A DNA stretch of 64,000 bases from Erwinia sp. SLM-02 (GCF_037450285.1 NZ_JAQISN010000001.1:1488001-1552000); one strand, 5' to 3'; positions 33,963-41,810 are shown, numbered from the stretch's first letter. Program-made: numbers and translations. The notes: a model not told the origin generated them from the letters alone.

Positions 33963-34120
33963 TCCTGGCTTCCTTTCTGCGTTCAGCGCTGCGGATTGCC
34001 CGTTCGAGGGCACAGCCGCTCGGCCTGATAGTTCAGCGTTGCCTGCGGGAAGGGCTGGGATGATAGTAGCCTGTCAGCCGAATTCGTATGGGGGAGTCCT
34101 GGCTTCCTTTCTGCGTTCAG
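33963..34120. repeat. Direct repeat pair, 24 bp exact within about 55 bp
   Basis: The 24 bases 33963-33986 recur exactly at 34097-34120 (134 bp apart). The similarity continues for about 30 more bases with nine mismatches. Because 134 is not a multiple of three, the copies fall in different reading frames of the open frames that cross them, which argues for a DNA or RNA repeat rather than protein repeats. Confidence 0.8.
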
Positions 34121-34348
34121 GGCTGTGGATTGCACTCTCGGGGACACTGCCAGCCTGCTCTGTGACTTTTGGATTGCCGGCAAATAAAGGGTTTGAAGCT
34201 ATTGCCACTCAGGCAGCGAGGTGACTTCCTCTTTATAGCGAACGTGATTTGATTGTTTGCTCTTTAAAGTGACCGCATGCGGAATCACACTTTGTTAGTA
34301 GATTTGGCTTTTGTCCAAATCTGAAAGCGATGAAATTATAAATTGGGA

Positions 34349-34543
34349 CAGCCTCTGCTGCTGCGTAAGGGCATCCGCAGAGCCGAGGTGGAGGCATTGA
34401 GCCAGGAGACGACAGCAGGGATGCTGGCGTCAGGCCGGGTTTGAACAGGGACGTTCAATCCTGGCCGATCCGTCGGCGCGATGGCGTAACCGAGGGCACC
34501 GCAACGCGGCGCGAGGACCGCCCTGAAGCAGCAGCAGAGGCTG
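34349..34543. repeat. 195-bp self-complementary element, possible structured RNA or palindromic repeat
   Basis: A perfect 16-bp inverted repeat (CAGCCTCTGCTGCTGC at 34349-34364; complement at 34528-34543) closes the element, extended by AGGGC/GCCCT after small internal loops. Inside are two nested hairpins: GACGACAGC-AGGGAT-GCTGGCGTC (about 34411-34434, one mismatch) and a 14-bp stem around loop AGGGAC formed by GGCCGGGTTTGAAC and GTTCAATCCTGGCC. Both loops carry AGGGA. This looks like an RNA-style branched fold or a large bacterial palindromic repeat. No family was recognised. Confidence 0.6.
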
Positions 34544-34787
34544 AACCTCAAATACCTATTTCACAGCAACTTCTCATTACCAAACTCAAGAACGATAGCA
34601 TTATCAAAGGCGGCAGTAACAGCTGAACCCCAGACACTAATTCCCCAGCGCAATCCGCCCAGTGATTCAGCCAGGGTTGTTTCATACCTGTTTCTTCCCA
34701 TTTGTCGAGGCGCCTTCCATTTTTAGGCTGGCACTCTAGGTGATGAAGATTTAACCTTGTATTTTATGGTGTTAATCAGGAGGAGTC

Positions 34788-35213
34788 ATGCGCCAGAGGA
34801 CGATCGTTTGCCCCATCATTCAAAATAAAGGTGAGTATCTGTTATGCAAAATGGCTGCGGATCGCGGGGTTTTTCCCGGCCAGTGGGCGCTTTCCGGTGG
34901 TGGGATGGAGCCGGGCGAAACCATGGAGGCCGCGCTGAGAAGGGAGATTCAGGAAGAACTGGGGAACGAGCTGGAAATTACGGAAGTCAGACCCTGGGCT
35001 TTCCGTGATGACATTCGGACCAAAACCTACGCCGACGGTTCAACCGAAGAGATTTACATGATTTACCTTATCTTCGACTGCATCAGTGCGAACCGGACTA
35101 TTTCGTTTAATGAAGAGTTTCAGGAAGTACGCTGGGTAGCCGCTGAGAAGATAGGGGAGCTGGATCTGAACGAGGCAACGCGCGTCACCTTCAGCCAGAA
35201 AGGACTGATTTAG
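34788..35213 (+). CDS. nudI: Nucleoside triphosphatase NudI (Nudix hydrolase)
   Basis: A 141-residue Nudix hydrolase closely resembling E. coli NudI, which hydrolyses nucleoside triphosphates with preference for pyrimidine deoxynucleotides (dUTP, dTTP, dCTP). The Nudix box GGGMEPGETMEAALRREIQE continues into EELG (GX5EX7REUXEEXGU). The N-terminus MRQRTIVCPIIQN and the segment DDIRTKTYADGSTEEIYMIY are characteristic. The ribosome site is AGGAGG. It stands alone after the non-coding region. Confidence 0.95.
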   Translation: MRQRTIVCPIIQNKGEYLLCKMAADRGVFPGQWALSGGGMEPGETMEAALRREIQEELGNELEITEVRPWAFRDDIRTKTYADGSTEEIYMIYLIFDCISANRTISFNEEFQEVRWVAAEKIGELDLNEATRVTFSQKGLI

Positions 35214-35267
35214 ATCGCGAGTCGGGGAACGGTACGCGCAGCATGGATAATGCATGAGGGAAGTTAA

Positions 35268-35837
35268 TTGCATATCAAGGAAGAGGTCTTTCTCGACGAT
35301 TATGGTATCAGGCGAAAGAAGTTCGTCTACGATCGTCGGGTTCATTACAGTTACGTTTTTGCTGCCGGTAGCGAAGTTTACACGGTCATTATTGGCAGGC
35401 TTGCTGACGAACTTACGTTTACCCGGATCGGGTACGAAATGCCTGCTGACATTCAATTTCCGGTTAAGGGAATGGCTGAGGTCTATTTTGACGTTTTCGA
35501 CGGAATGGAGGGATTAGCCGATTTTCGCCATGTCAGATTTACCGGGTTAGGCAGTGCTGTCGTTTTGCAGAGGGTTTCACTGGCTTTGGTCGCGCACTAT
35601 GAACAATTTAACATTGGAGGTTTTGTTTTTCAGGCGGCATCAGGTGGCGTGGTAGATAAAGGGCGGCGCATTTCGCTGGAAGAGTTATACGACTATCTGC
35701 TTGGGTTAAAAAGTGTACCGCGCTATAATTTGCGCACGGGGCTGCTGAAAAAAACGCCGCGGCCATTAATACCGAAAGGGTTACATGCATACAAAACGGT
35801 GACACGGAGGAGAGCCTGTTATGTCATATTACATTAA
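35268..35837 (+). CDS. Unknown protein (189 aa), TTG start, first of a two-gene unit
   Basis: A 189-residue protein I do not recognise, starting with TTG (MHIKEEVFLDDYGIRRKKF) behind a good GAGGGAAG ribosome site. It is rich in aromatic residues and beta-like segments (VHYSYVFAAGSEVYTVIIGR) with a basic C-terminus (KKTPRPLIPK). Base composition is lower in GC than the flanking metabolic genes. It overlaps the next small gene by 17 bases, suggesting co-translation. A toxin-antitoxin or phage-derived origin is possible but unproven. Confidence 0.6.
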   Translation: MHIKEEVFLDDYGIRRKKFVYDRRVHYSYVFAAGSEVYTVIIGRLADELTFTRIGYEMPADIQFPVKGMAEVYFDVFDGMEGLADFRHVRFTGLGSAVVLQRVSLALVAHYEQFNIGGFVFQAASGGVVDKGRRISLEELYDYLLGLKSVPRYNLRTGLLKKTPRPLIPKGLHAYKTVTRRRACYVILH

Positions 35838-36051
35838 GCCAAAAAGGGATGCGCAACATGCCCCGATCGACGGTCAGAAGACCGTGTTTCAGGCTTTAAT
35901 TTGCGCTGAACTTGAAATGTGCTCTGGCAATGCGCAGGAACGTATTGCTGAGTATAAAGCCAGCCTGACTATGGGCGCGAAACAATCATCTGCGAGTTTA
36001 TTGCGACAAAAGCTAAAAGGTTGTCTTGTGCGGGAACGGCAAGAAATGTAG
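35821..36051 (+). CDS. Unknown small protein (76 aa), second of a two-gene unit
   Basis: A 76-residue helical protein (MSYYIKPKRDAQHAPIDGQK) with a strong GGAGGAGAG ribosome site inside the end of the preceding gene. It carries a central acidic helix (CAELEMCSGNAQERIAEY) and a basic tail (RQKLKGCLVRERQEM). No family is recognised. A clear terminator follows 17 bases downstream, so the pair forms a defined transcription unit. Confidence 0.6.
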   Translation: MSYYIKPKRDAQHAPIDGQKTVFQALICAELEMCSGNAQERIAEYKASLTMGAKQSSASLLRQKLKGCLVRERQEM

Positions 36052-36068
36052 CCGTTTTTAGCGGGTAC

Positions 36069-36097
36069 AAAGGCCCATCAGCGGGCCTTTGTTGTTT
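36069..36097 (+). terminator. Rho-independent terminator
   Basis: AAAGGCCC (36069-36076) pairs with GGGCCTTT (36083-36090) around a 6-base loop, followed by GTTGTTTT. It lies between the two-gene unit and the convergent 69-residue gene and could act in both directions thanks to the AAA on the 5' side. Confidence 0.85.
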
Positions 36098-36120
36098 TCA
36101 AATTCGTCTAATCGAACGTT

Positions 36121-36330
36121 TTATCCCGGCATACGCTCCAGGAAGAAGTCATGACCTTTTTTTACCATCCGCATGCCTTCACGACCGGAAGCGCTGGCAA
36201 TGCGGAAAAACTCATCGCTGCTGATATCCCAGGCCAGACGAACGCGCTCGCCGCCGGACTTAATGAAATTTTTAGCTTCATCCACGTTTAATGCATTAGT
36301 TTCACTGATGAGGGAGGGATTACGACTCAT
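36121..36330 (-). CDS. Unknown small protein (69 aa)
   Basis: A 69-residue protein (MSRNPSLISETNALNVDEAK) with a good AAGGAAG ribosome site. The core ERVRLAWDISSDEFFRIASA looks like a small alpha/beta or HTH-like fold with a basic, Met-rich C-terminus (REGMRMVKKGHDF). Family not recognised. Convergent with the preceding two-gene unit and divergent from the Zur-boxed operon. Confidence 0.6.
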   Translation of the reverse strand: MSRNPSLISETNALNVDEAKNFIKSGGERVRLAWDISSDEFFRIASASGREGMRMVKKGHDFFLERMPG

Positions 36331-36557
36331 ATATCTTCCTTAGTGACGTACGCAATGCCGTTCAGCAGGGCATGAACGACATCTGATTTAGCTTCAGGGT
36401 AACGTTTGCGTGGCGAAAACTGTCAAATCCCTGAAACATTTCCTTCATCTTACTCAGAAAAGTTATTGCCTCAACTGACGATAACCTGCTGAAACTAAGA
36501 TTATTCTTAACTCACCGTGACGAAGCGTTCTGTTGATAAAGATGGCCTGATTATTTG

Positions 36558-36573
36558 TTATGTTATAACATAA
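36558..36573. promoter_or_regulatory. Putative Zur box
   Basis: TTATGTTATAACATAA is a perfect 16-bp palindrome whose core GTTATGTTATAACATAA matches the Zur operator consensus. It lies 26 bases upstream of a COG0523 GTPase followed by a zinc-free dksA paralogue, both classes of gene commonly under Zur control. The rest of the 269-base intergenic region shows no gene. Confidence 0.82.
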
Positions 36574-36599
36574 TAAAAACCATCATCGCGGACCGATTT

Positions 36600-37793
36600 A
36601 TGCAGCGCATCCCCCTGACCATTCTGAACGGTTTTCTGGGCGCCGGAAAAACCACCTTACTGAAAAGCTTACTGATGCAGGCACAGAATCTGCGGCTGAA
36701 CGTCAGCGTCATTGTCAACGATATGAGCGAACTGGACGTTGACGGCGTGCTGATTGCCAATACCGAACTGGTGGGGCAGCAGCGGCAAAACTTTATCTCC
36801 ATTGCTGCCGACAGCATCAGCAGCCCGACCGGAGTGAACAAGCTTGCGCAGGCGCTTGAACGGCTGGCGGTTAATCATCCCGATATGATCCTGCTGGAAA
36901 CCTCCGGCAGCAGTCATCCGCTGCCGCTGATTAAGCTGCTGCGCGATCATCCTCAGGTACAGCTACGGGGCTTTCTGTCGCTGATTGATGCGGTGATGCT
37001 GCAAAGCGACTACGAAAGTGGGAAACAGCTGATCCCACGCTGGCAGCGCAATCTGCAACAGCAACGTGGCGGGGTCGAAAACCTGCTGGCAGGGCAGATC
37101 CTGTTTTGCAGCCATCTGATGCTGACTAAAGTCGATCGCCTGAACGCCGATAGCGTACTGGATATCGCGCACGCCGTGCATCCCATCAATCCGGCGGTGG
37201 CGGTAATGGCGCTGCCGTGGGGAAATTTACCGATAAGTGAACTGCTGGCTTACCCCGAATACGATTTTCATCGCGTGGCGAAGCTGGTTGAGGAGCTGGA
37301 GGCTGAGGTAGAGCAGTTCAGCGATACCCGCGCACCTTACGATATCGAATCCCGGGTGATTACGGATGACCGACCGTTTCACCCACAGCGGCTGTGGGAC
37401 ACCTATCAACAGTATCTGGGTGCCGGTATCCACCGCAGCAAGGGGTTTTTCTGGCTGCCGGGACGGGACGACCTGGCGCTGCTGTGGAATCAGGCAGCGG
37501 GCAGCATCAGCCTGGAATTTATCAGCTACTGGAAAGCGGGCGTGCTGCGGCACGAGAACAGCCTGCTGAATAGCGAAGAACGGCGCATCCTGCAGCAGCA
37601 GCTGGACGCCATGCCGGGGCGTTTTGGCGATCGCCGCTGTAGCCTGACGGTCATCGGACTGGCCGAACAGCTCGATCCCTTTGTCTCGGCACTGCGGCGC
37701 TGCTTCCTCAGCGAGGAAGAGATCGACTGGTGGCGGCAGGGCGGGACTTTTGCCGATCCCTGGCCAACAAGCGTGGCCAGACTGAAGTCGTAA
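36600..37793 (+). CDS. COG0523 (CobW/ZigA/YeiR-like) G3E GTPase, probable zinc-starvation protein
   Basis: A 397-residue G3E GTPase. Walker A is LNGFLGAGKTTLLKSLL (residues about 8-24), Walker B-like VIVNDMSELDVDG, the G3 region ILLETSGSSHPLPL, and the base-recognition motif LTKVDRL. The C-terminal CobW domain (about 270-390) contains GFFWLPGRDDLALLW. COG0523 proteins are thought to insert or deliver zinc when it is scarce. The usual CxCC metal motif is missing: the corresponding stretch reads NFISIAADSISSP. The ATG at 36600 has only a weak ribosome site; an in-frame TTG at 36555 overlaps the Zur box and is rejected. Confidence 0.88.
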   Translation: MQRIPLTILNGFLGAGKTTLLKSLLMQAQNLRLNVSVIVNDMSELDVDGVLIANTELVGQQRQNFISIAADSISSPTGVNKLAQALERLAVNHPDMILLETSGSSHPLPLIKLLRDHPQVQLRGFLSLIDAVMLQSDYESGKQLIPRWQRNLQQQRGGVENLLAGQILFCSHLMLTKVDRLNADSVLDIAHAVHPINPAVAVMALPWGNLPISELLAYPEYDFHRVAKLVEELEAEVEQFSDTRAPYDIESRVITDDRPFHPQRLWDTYQQYLGAGIHRSKGFFWLPGRDDLALLWNQAAGSISLEFISYWKAGVLRHENSLLNSEERRILQQQLDAMPGRFGDRRCSLTVIGLAEQLDPFVSALRRCFLSEEEIDWWRQGGTFADPWPTSVARLKS

Positions 37794-37824
37794 ACTGACC
37801 TGATGATTAATCCTGGAGGCCCGT

Positions 37825-38241
37825 GTGGCACAGAGCAGTAAAGAAGAGCAGAAGCTGCTGGCGATGTCGCCCGCAGATTACATGAATTCCCAGCAGCTGG
37901 CGTTTTTTCAGCAGCGTTTACAGCAGGATAAACAGGTACTGCTGGCGCATATTGACCAGCTGAAAGCCGGTCTGCAGTGGGGGGACAACCAGGGCGATGA
38001 GGCCGATAAAGCGCTGCGCGAAGAGGAGCTGCGGCTGCTGCTGCGTCAGATCGATCGTGAAAGCCGTCTGTTGCCGAAAATCGACGCCGCCCTGATCCGC
38101 ATCAGAAAGGGTGAGTACGGCTACTGCCAGGAGTCCGGCGATCCTATCGGCCTGCCGCGCTTACTGCTGCGGCCAACCGCAGACCTGAGTATCGACGTCA
38201 AAATGACTCATGAAATGAAAGAAGCAGCGTGGCGGAAATAG
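37825..38241 (+). CDS. dksA2: DksA paralogue without zinc finger (DksA2-type)
   Basis: A 138-residue DksA-family RNA polymerase secondary-channel protein starting at GTG with a TGGAGG ribosome site. The coiled coil with acidic tip is present (QGDEADKALREEEL, DxxDxA), but the four zinc cysteines of DksA (C-x2-C-x17-C-x2-C) are replaced: the region YCQESGDPIGLPRLLLRP through LSIDVKM keeps only the first, giving Cys/Ser/Ser/Val. Such paralogues (DksA2 of Pseudomonas) work without zinc and replace DksA in zinc-poor cells. It lies 31 bases behind the Zur-boxed COG0523 gene, which fits co-regulation. Confidence 0.92.
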   Translation: MAQSSKEEQKLLAMSPADYMNSQQLAFFQQRLQQDKQVLLAHIDQLKAGLQWGDNQGDEADKALREEELRLLLRQIDRESRLLPKIDAALIRIRKGEYGYCQESGDPIGLPRLLLRPTADLSIDVKMTHEMKEAAWRK

Positions 38242-38344
38242 TCTTGCCCGACTCATTCATTTTTCTACGCTATTCGTCTCATCGCCATGTGCGGAGAGGC
38301 GGATGAGTGACGGTCGCAGGCTGATTGCTTCCGCTGCACAGGGA

Positions 38345-39031
38345 TCACTTCAGCTGAGCCAGATAATTGATCGTTGGGGTCAGCATTTGCCTGACTGCCA
38401 GCTGCGCCAGCTGTGGGTCACGGGCGGCAATCGCATCGTAAACCGCAGTATGCGCCTGTAAATTCGGCTCGGGGAACAGATTCAGTGCCAGAAACTGCTC
38501 AATGTGATGCCGTACCGAAACGCTGAAGTAGTGATACAGGGCACGCATCGCTTCGTTATGTGAGGCATCGACCAGCGCCTGATGGAAGCAACTGTCGAGC
38601 GTAACGAATTCGGCCATATCTCTGCCCGGTGAATATTCGCCGCGCTGCTTCAGCGCACGCTTCATCGCGATTAAATCTTCGCGCGTTCTCCGCTCGGCGG
38701 CATACTTAGCCGCTTCTGATTCGATCATGCACTGCAATTCAAAGTGATCGCGCAGGCTGCTTCTGTCGACCTGGCGCATAATTTCCGCCGGGTCGAGCGC
38801 GCTGCGCACCCAGGTTCCGTCGCCCTGGCGGACTTCGAGCATGCCGGAGTGGGAGAGGACACGTACCGCTTCGCGGATCGTATTGCGGCCGACGTTGTAC
38901 AGCTGTGCCAGCTCGCCTTCGGTAGGAATACGTTCGCCAACCGGCCAGCTGCCGTCGCCAATTGCGGCGCGTAGGGCATCAATAACCGTATTGACCAGCG
39001 GCTGGCGCACGATTGCCTGGGGTGATTTCAT
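38345..39031 (-). CDS. GntR-family (FadR/FCD) transcriptional regulator
   Basis: A 228-residue GntR/FCD regulator: winged helix at residues about 10-75 (PTEGELAQLYNVGRNTIREA) and a helical FCD effector domain with metal-site residues in TLDSCFHQALVDASHNEA (Asp, His) and QAHTAVYDAIAARD (His). It diverges from a TonB-dependent siderophore receptor across 230 bases that contain repeated ATCCTATCATCC-like motifs and a Fur box. It may regulate the receptor, itself or a distant sugar-acid pathway. Confidence 0.9.
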   Translation of the reverse strand: MKSPQAIVRQPLVNTVIDALRAAIGDGSWPVGERIPTEGELAQLYNVGRNTIREAVRVLSHSGMLEVRQGDGTWVRSALDPAEIMRQVDRSSLRDHFELQCMIESEAAKYAAERRTREDLIAMKRALKQRGEYSPGRDMAEFVTLDSCFHQALVDASHNEAMRALYHYFSVSVRHHIEQFLALNLFPEPNLQAHTAVYDAIAARDPQLAQLAVRQMLTPTINYLAQLK

Positions 39032-39063
39032 CGTTTCAGAACCTGATTGTTCATCAAAACATT

Positions 39064-39172
39064 ATCCTATCATCCGATCAATTCCAGCACCATCCCAGCC
39101 CAATCGTGACTAAAAATCATTCTCATTGCCAGTTAAAACATAGGATGATAGGATTTTAAACATCCTATGTTT
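39064..39172. promoter_or_regulatory. Divergent control region with repeated motifs and a 12-bp inverted repeat
   Basis: TATCCTATCATCC (39064-39076) recurs on the minus strand within 39142-39154. AAACATAGGATG (39136-39147) and CATCCTATGTTT (39161-39172) form a perfect 12-bp inverted repeat with a 13-base spacer. These are candidate binding sites for the adjacent GntR regulator. Confidence 0.6.
39111..39125 (-). promoter_or_regulatory. Putative Fur box
   Basis: On the minus strand this reads TGAGAATGATTTTTA, 12 of 14 defined positions of the 7-1-7 Fur core TGATAATNATTATCA. It lies 136 bases upstream of the siderophore receptor start. Confidence 0.6.
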
Positions 39173-39261
39173 GCAGGATCGATGACGATCGTTTTTGCGG
39201 TGTCGTCATAAAACATCTCCTTTATCCGTTATCTAACCTCTGTTCTGAAGAGCTGAAAACC

Positions 39262-41412
39262 ATGAATGATTGCAGGATTGATCCCGTTCGCCGGCCGGTT
39301 GCGGTACTGATTGCCGCTGCGCTGGGCAGCACACTATGTTCCCCTGTCGCCAACGCCAACGGTGAGGAGACGCTAACGGTCAGCGCCAGCACGCAGGAAA
39401 GCGCCTGGGGACCCGTCGGGAGCCTGGTGGCTAAACGCAGTGCCAGCGCCACCAAAACCGATACGCCGCTGGTGAAAACGCCGCAGTCTGTATCGGTGGT
39501 TACCCGCGACGAACTGGATTTACTCGACCCGCCCACGATTAAGGATGCTCTGCGCTTTGCCCCCGGAGTGATGGTGGAAAGTCGTGGCTCGGTGTCCGGA
39601 TTTAACTCGGTGAATATTCGTGGCTTCTCGCAGATTTCAGACAATATCTGGCTGGATGGCCTCAAGCTGGCTGGCGACGGTTACACCAGTTTTCAGGTTG
39701 ATCCTTATCTGCTGGAGCGCGTAGAGCTGCTGCGCGGCCCGGCCTCGGTGCTTTATGGTGCCAGCGATCCGGGCGGGGTGATTGCGCTGGTCAGCAAGCG
39801 CCCGACGGCGGAAACGCTGCGTGAATTGCAGTTCAAGATGGGCAATCATAATCTTTATCAGACCGGGTTTGATTTCGGCGGCGCGGGGGATGACAACGGC
39901 GAATTTCTCTGGCGTCTGACCGGAGTGGCCAGCGATCGTGATGAGCAGCAGGAGGGGGAGAAAGCTAAACGGTATTCTCTGGCTCCGGCTCTGACCTGGC
40001 AGCCGAACGATAACACCCGCATCACGTTGCTCAGCCAGTTCAGCGATGAACCGGATATCGGCTGGTTCGGTTATCTGCCTGCCGAAGGTACCGTCACCGC
40101 TGGGGCGGCGGGCAAACTGGCGACGAATTTTAACGATGGCGAACCGGGATACAACAAGATCTCCCGTCGGCAAATGATGCTGGGTTATGACGCTGAACAT
40201 CAGTTCGGCAACGGCTGGAGCCTGCGGCAGAACCTGCGCTATGCCACGGCAGAAATGGATTATCACACGATTTACGGCAGCACGATTTCCGCCAGCGATG
40301 CCACACAGTTAACGCGGGGCGCGCTGGAGATGAAAGAACAGCTCAGTACCTTTTCCGTCGACACGCAGCTACAAAACCGCTACAGCACCGGCGAGATCGA
40401 TCACACCAGCCTGATCGGAGTGGACTACCGCCGCCTGCGCAATGATATCTGGCACGCTTTCGGCAGCGCGTCAAACCTCAGCCTGACCCGCCCGGTTTAC
40501 GGCAACACCGACGTCTCTTACTACAGCTTAAGCAGCCAGGTGGATCACCAGCAGCAAACCGGCGTCTATTTGCAGGATCAGGCGCAGTGGCAGCGCTGGA
40601 TGCTGACGCTGGGCGGCCGCTATGACTGGGCGAAAAGTGATTCCGTGAATCGCTATGCCAGCAACGCGCTGACCGAACAGAACGACAGCGAGTTTTCCTG
40701 GCGCGGCGGGTTGAACTACCTGTTTGATAACGGTATTGCCCCGTATATCAGCTACAGCGAGTCGTTTTTACCGACCAGCGGCACCGATTATTACGGCCAT
40801 ACGTTCCAGGCTTCCCGCGCTAAACAGTATGAGGCGGGCGTGAAGTATGCCCCTGCCGAGGGACTGATTTCCGCCAGCGCGGCGGTGTATCAGCTGACTA
40901 AGGATAAAAACCTCAGCACCGATCTGGACCATGTTTACTACTCAACGCAGAACGGGGAGGTTCGCTCACGCGGCATTGAGCTGGAAGCGAAAGCAGCATT
41001 GACCCGTAGCGTCGATGTGATCGCCAGCTACAGCTATACCCAGGCGAAGTTCACCCACGACAGCCTGTACCAGGGCAATCAGCCGTATGAGATCCCGAAA
41101 AATATGGCTTCGCTGTGGGGAGATTATACCTTCCACAGCTCGGCGCTCAGCGGCCTGACGCTGGGCATGGGCGCGCGCTACATTGGTTCCACGTGGGGGG
41201 ATAACGCCAACGCGTTCAAGGTCGGGGCGGTGACGGTGTGGAACACCGCGCTACGCTACGACCTGGCACGGTTCAATCTGCCGGGGTCATCGCTGGGACT
41301 TAACGTCAATAACCTCTTTGATAAACAGTACGTTGCCGGATGTTATGCCACCACCGCCTGCTACTACGGCGCTGAACGGCAGATAACCGGCACCGCAACG
41401 TTCCGTTTCTGA
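39262..41412 (+). CDS. TonB-dependent ferric siderophore receptor (FhuA/FoxA-type, hydroxamate)
   Basis: A 716-residue TonB-dependent receptor with signal peptide (cleavage near PVANANGEE, about residue 33), TonB-box candidate EETLTVSAS, and plug segments TPQSVSVVTRDELD, NIRGFSQISDNIWLDGLKL and RVELLRGPASVLYGASDPGG. The C-terminus NNLFDKQYVAGCYATTACYY then GAERQITGTATFRF, with its cysteine pair, is typical of the FhuA/FoxA group that takes up ferrichrome or ferrioxamine. Ferrioxamine use is common in Erwinia, but the ligand here is inferred. A Fur box and GntR operator-like repeats lie upstream. An AraC regulator follows nearby. Confidence 0.9.
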   Translation: MNDCRIDPVRRPVAVLIAAALGSTLCSPVANANGEETLTVSASTQESAWGPVGSLVAKRSASATKTDTPLVKTPQSVSVVTRDELDLLDPPTIKDALRFAPGVMVESRGSVSGFNSVNIRGFSQISDNIWLDGLKLAGDGYTSFQVDPYLLERVELLRGPASVLYGASDPGGVIALVSKRPTAETLRELQFKMGNHNLYQTGFDFGGAGDDNGEFLWRLTGVASDRDEQQEGEKAKRYSLAPALTWQPNDNTRITLLSQFSDEPDIGWFGYLPAEGTVTAGAAGKLATNFNDGEPGYNKISRRQMMLGYDAEHQFGNGWSLRQNLRYATAEMDYHTIYGSTISASDATQLTRGALEMKEQLSTFSVDTQLQNRYSTGEIDHTSLIGVDYRRLRNDIWHAFGSASNLSLTRPVYGNTDVSYYSLSSQVDHQQQTGVYLQDQAQWQRWMLTLGGRYDWAKSDSVNRYASNALTEQNDSEFSWRGGLNYLFDNGIAPYISYSESFLPTSGTDYYGHTFQASRAKQYEAGVKYAPAEGLISASAAVYQLTKDKNLSTDLDHVYYSTQNGEVRSRGIELEAKAALTRSVDVIASYSYTQAKFTHDSLYQGNQPYEIPKNMASLWGDYTFHSSALSGLTLGMGARYIGSTWGDNANAFKVGAVTVWNTALRYDLARFNLPGSSLGLNVNNLFDKQYVAGCYATTACYYGAERQITGTATFRF

Positions 41413-41413
41413 G

Positions 41414-41797
41414 TCAGTAAGGGAGCAGGCGATCGGCCGTCGCCTGTGCATCTGCTTCGCTGGCGACAATCAGCATCGGATATCCCCAAAACTTACCGTA
41501 TCCCACGGCAAAATCCTGCGCCGCTTCGCGCCTGGCGGCGTCCGGTTCGATAAAGATCGCCGCCAGCACCCGCTGGCGCAGCAGGCTGCGGTGCGTTTTA
41601 CGCCACTGCGCGACGTACTGCATCTCGTCCCTGCTTTGTGGATAAGCGGAAAAATCCAGTCCTTCCGCGTTGAGTAAAACGAAGGATTCACCGCGCTCAA
41701 GCAGCTGACGGTAAAAATCGAATCCTTCTTCCGTCGACTGACTGTTATCGATCAGATGCAGCCAGACGCGGGGAAAGTGAGAAGCGTTAATCATCAT
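41414..41797 (-). CDS. Unknown protein (127 aa) between siderophore receptor and AraC gene
   Basis: A 127-residue protein (MMINASHFPRVWLHLIDNSQ) of alpha/beta character with FVLLNAEGLDF and VLAAIFIEPDAARREAAQDF. Family not recognised. Its stop lies one base past the convergent receptor stop, and its start (two adjacent ATGs, AAGGAT upstream) is only 13 bases from the start of the divergent AraC gene. The compact arrangement suggests a role tied to the receptor or its regulator. Confidence 0.68.
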   Translation of the reverse strand: MMINASHFPRVWLHLIDNSQSTEEGFDFYRQLLERGESFVLLNAEGLDFSAYPQSRDEMQYVAQWRKTHRSLLRQRVLAAIFIEPDAARREAAQDFAVGYGKFWGYPMLIVASEADAQATADRLLPY

Positions 41798-41810
41798 ATG
41801 GGCAATCCTT

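Larger units (their letters stand above)
33724..34787. other. 1.06-kb region without a supported gene
   Basis: No frame here has a good ribosome site plus normal codon use. The region contains a 7-bp tandem repeat, a 15-bp direct repeat, a 24-bp exact (55-bp imperfect) direct repeat, a hairpin at 34300-34322 (AGATTTGG/CCAAATCT) and a 195-bp self-complementary element (34349-34543). It may be a mosaic of small repeats or an eroded mobile segment; I could not identify a source. Confidence 0.55.

Noticed and set aside
33835..34224. 129-codon open frame in the gene-free region after the iol operon
   Set aside because: GTG start without ribosome site, and the 24-bp repeat it contains is read in two different frames, which argues against coding. 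It vaguely recalls small frames annotated near phage P4-like elements, but I could not support that.
33724..34787. Insertion sequence or tRNA-associated integration site
   Set aside because: No transposase or integrase frame, no tRNA-like cloverleaf and no target-site duplication could be identified around the repeats.
36600..37793. Assignment of the COG0523 protein to cobalamin synthesis (CobW)
   Set aside because: No cobalamin genes nearby; the Zur-type palindrome and linked dksA2 point to zinc limitation instead.
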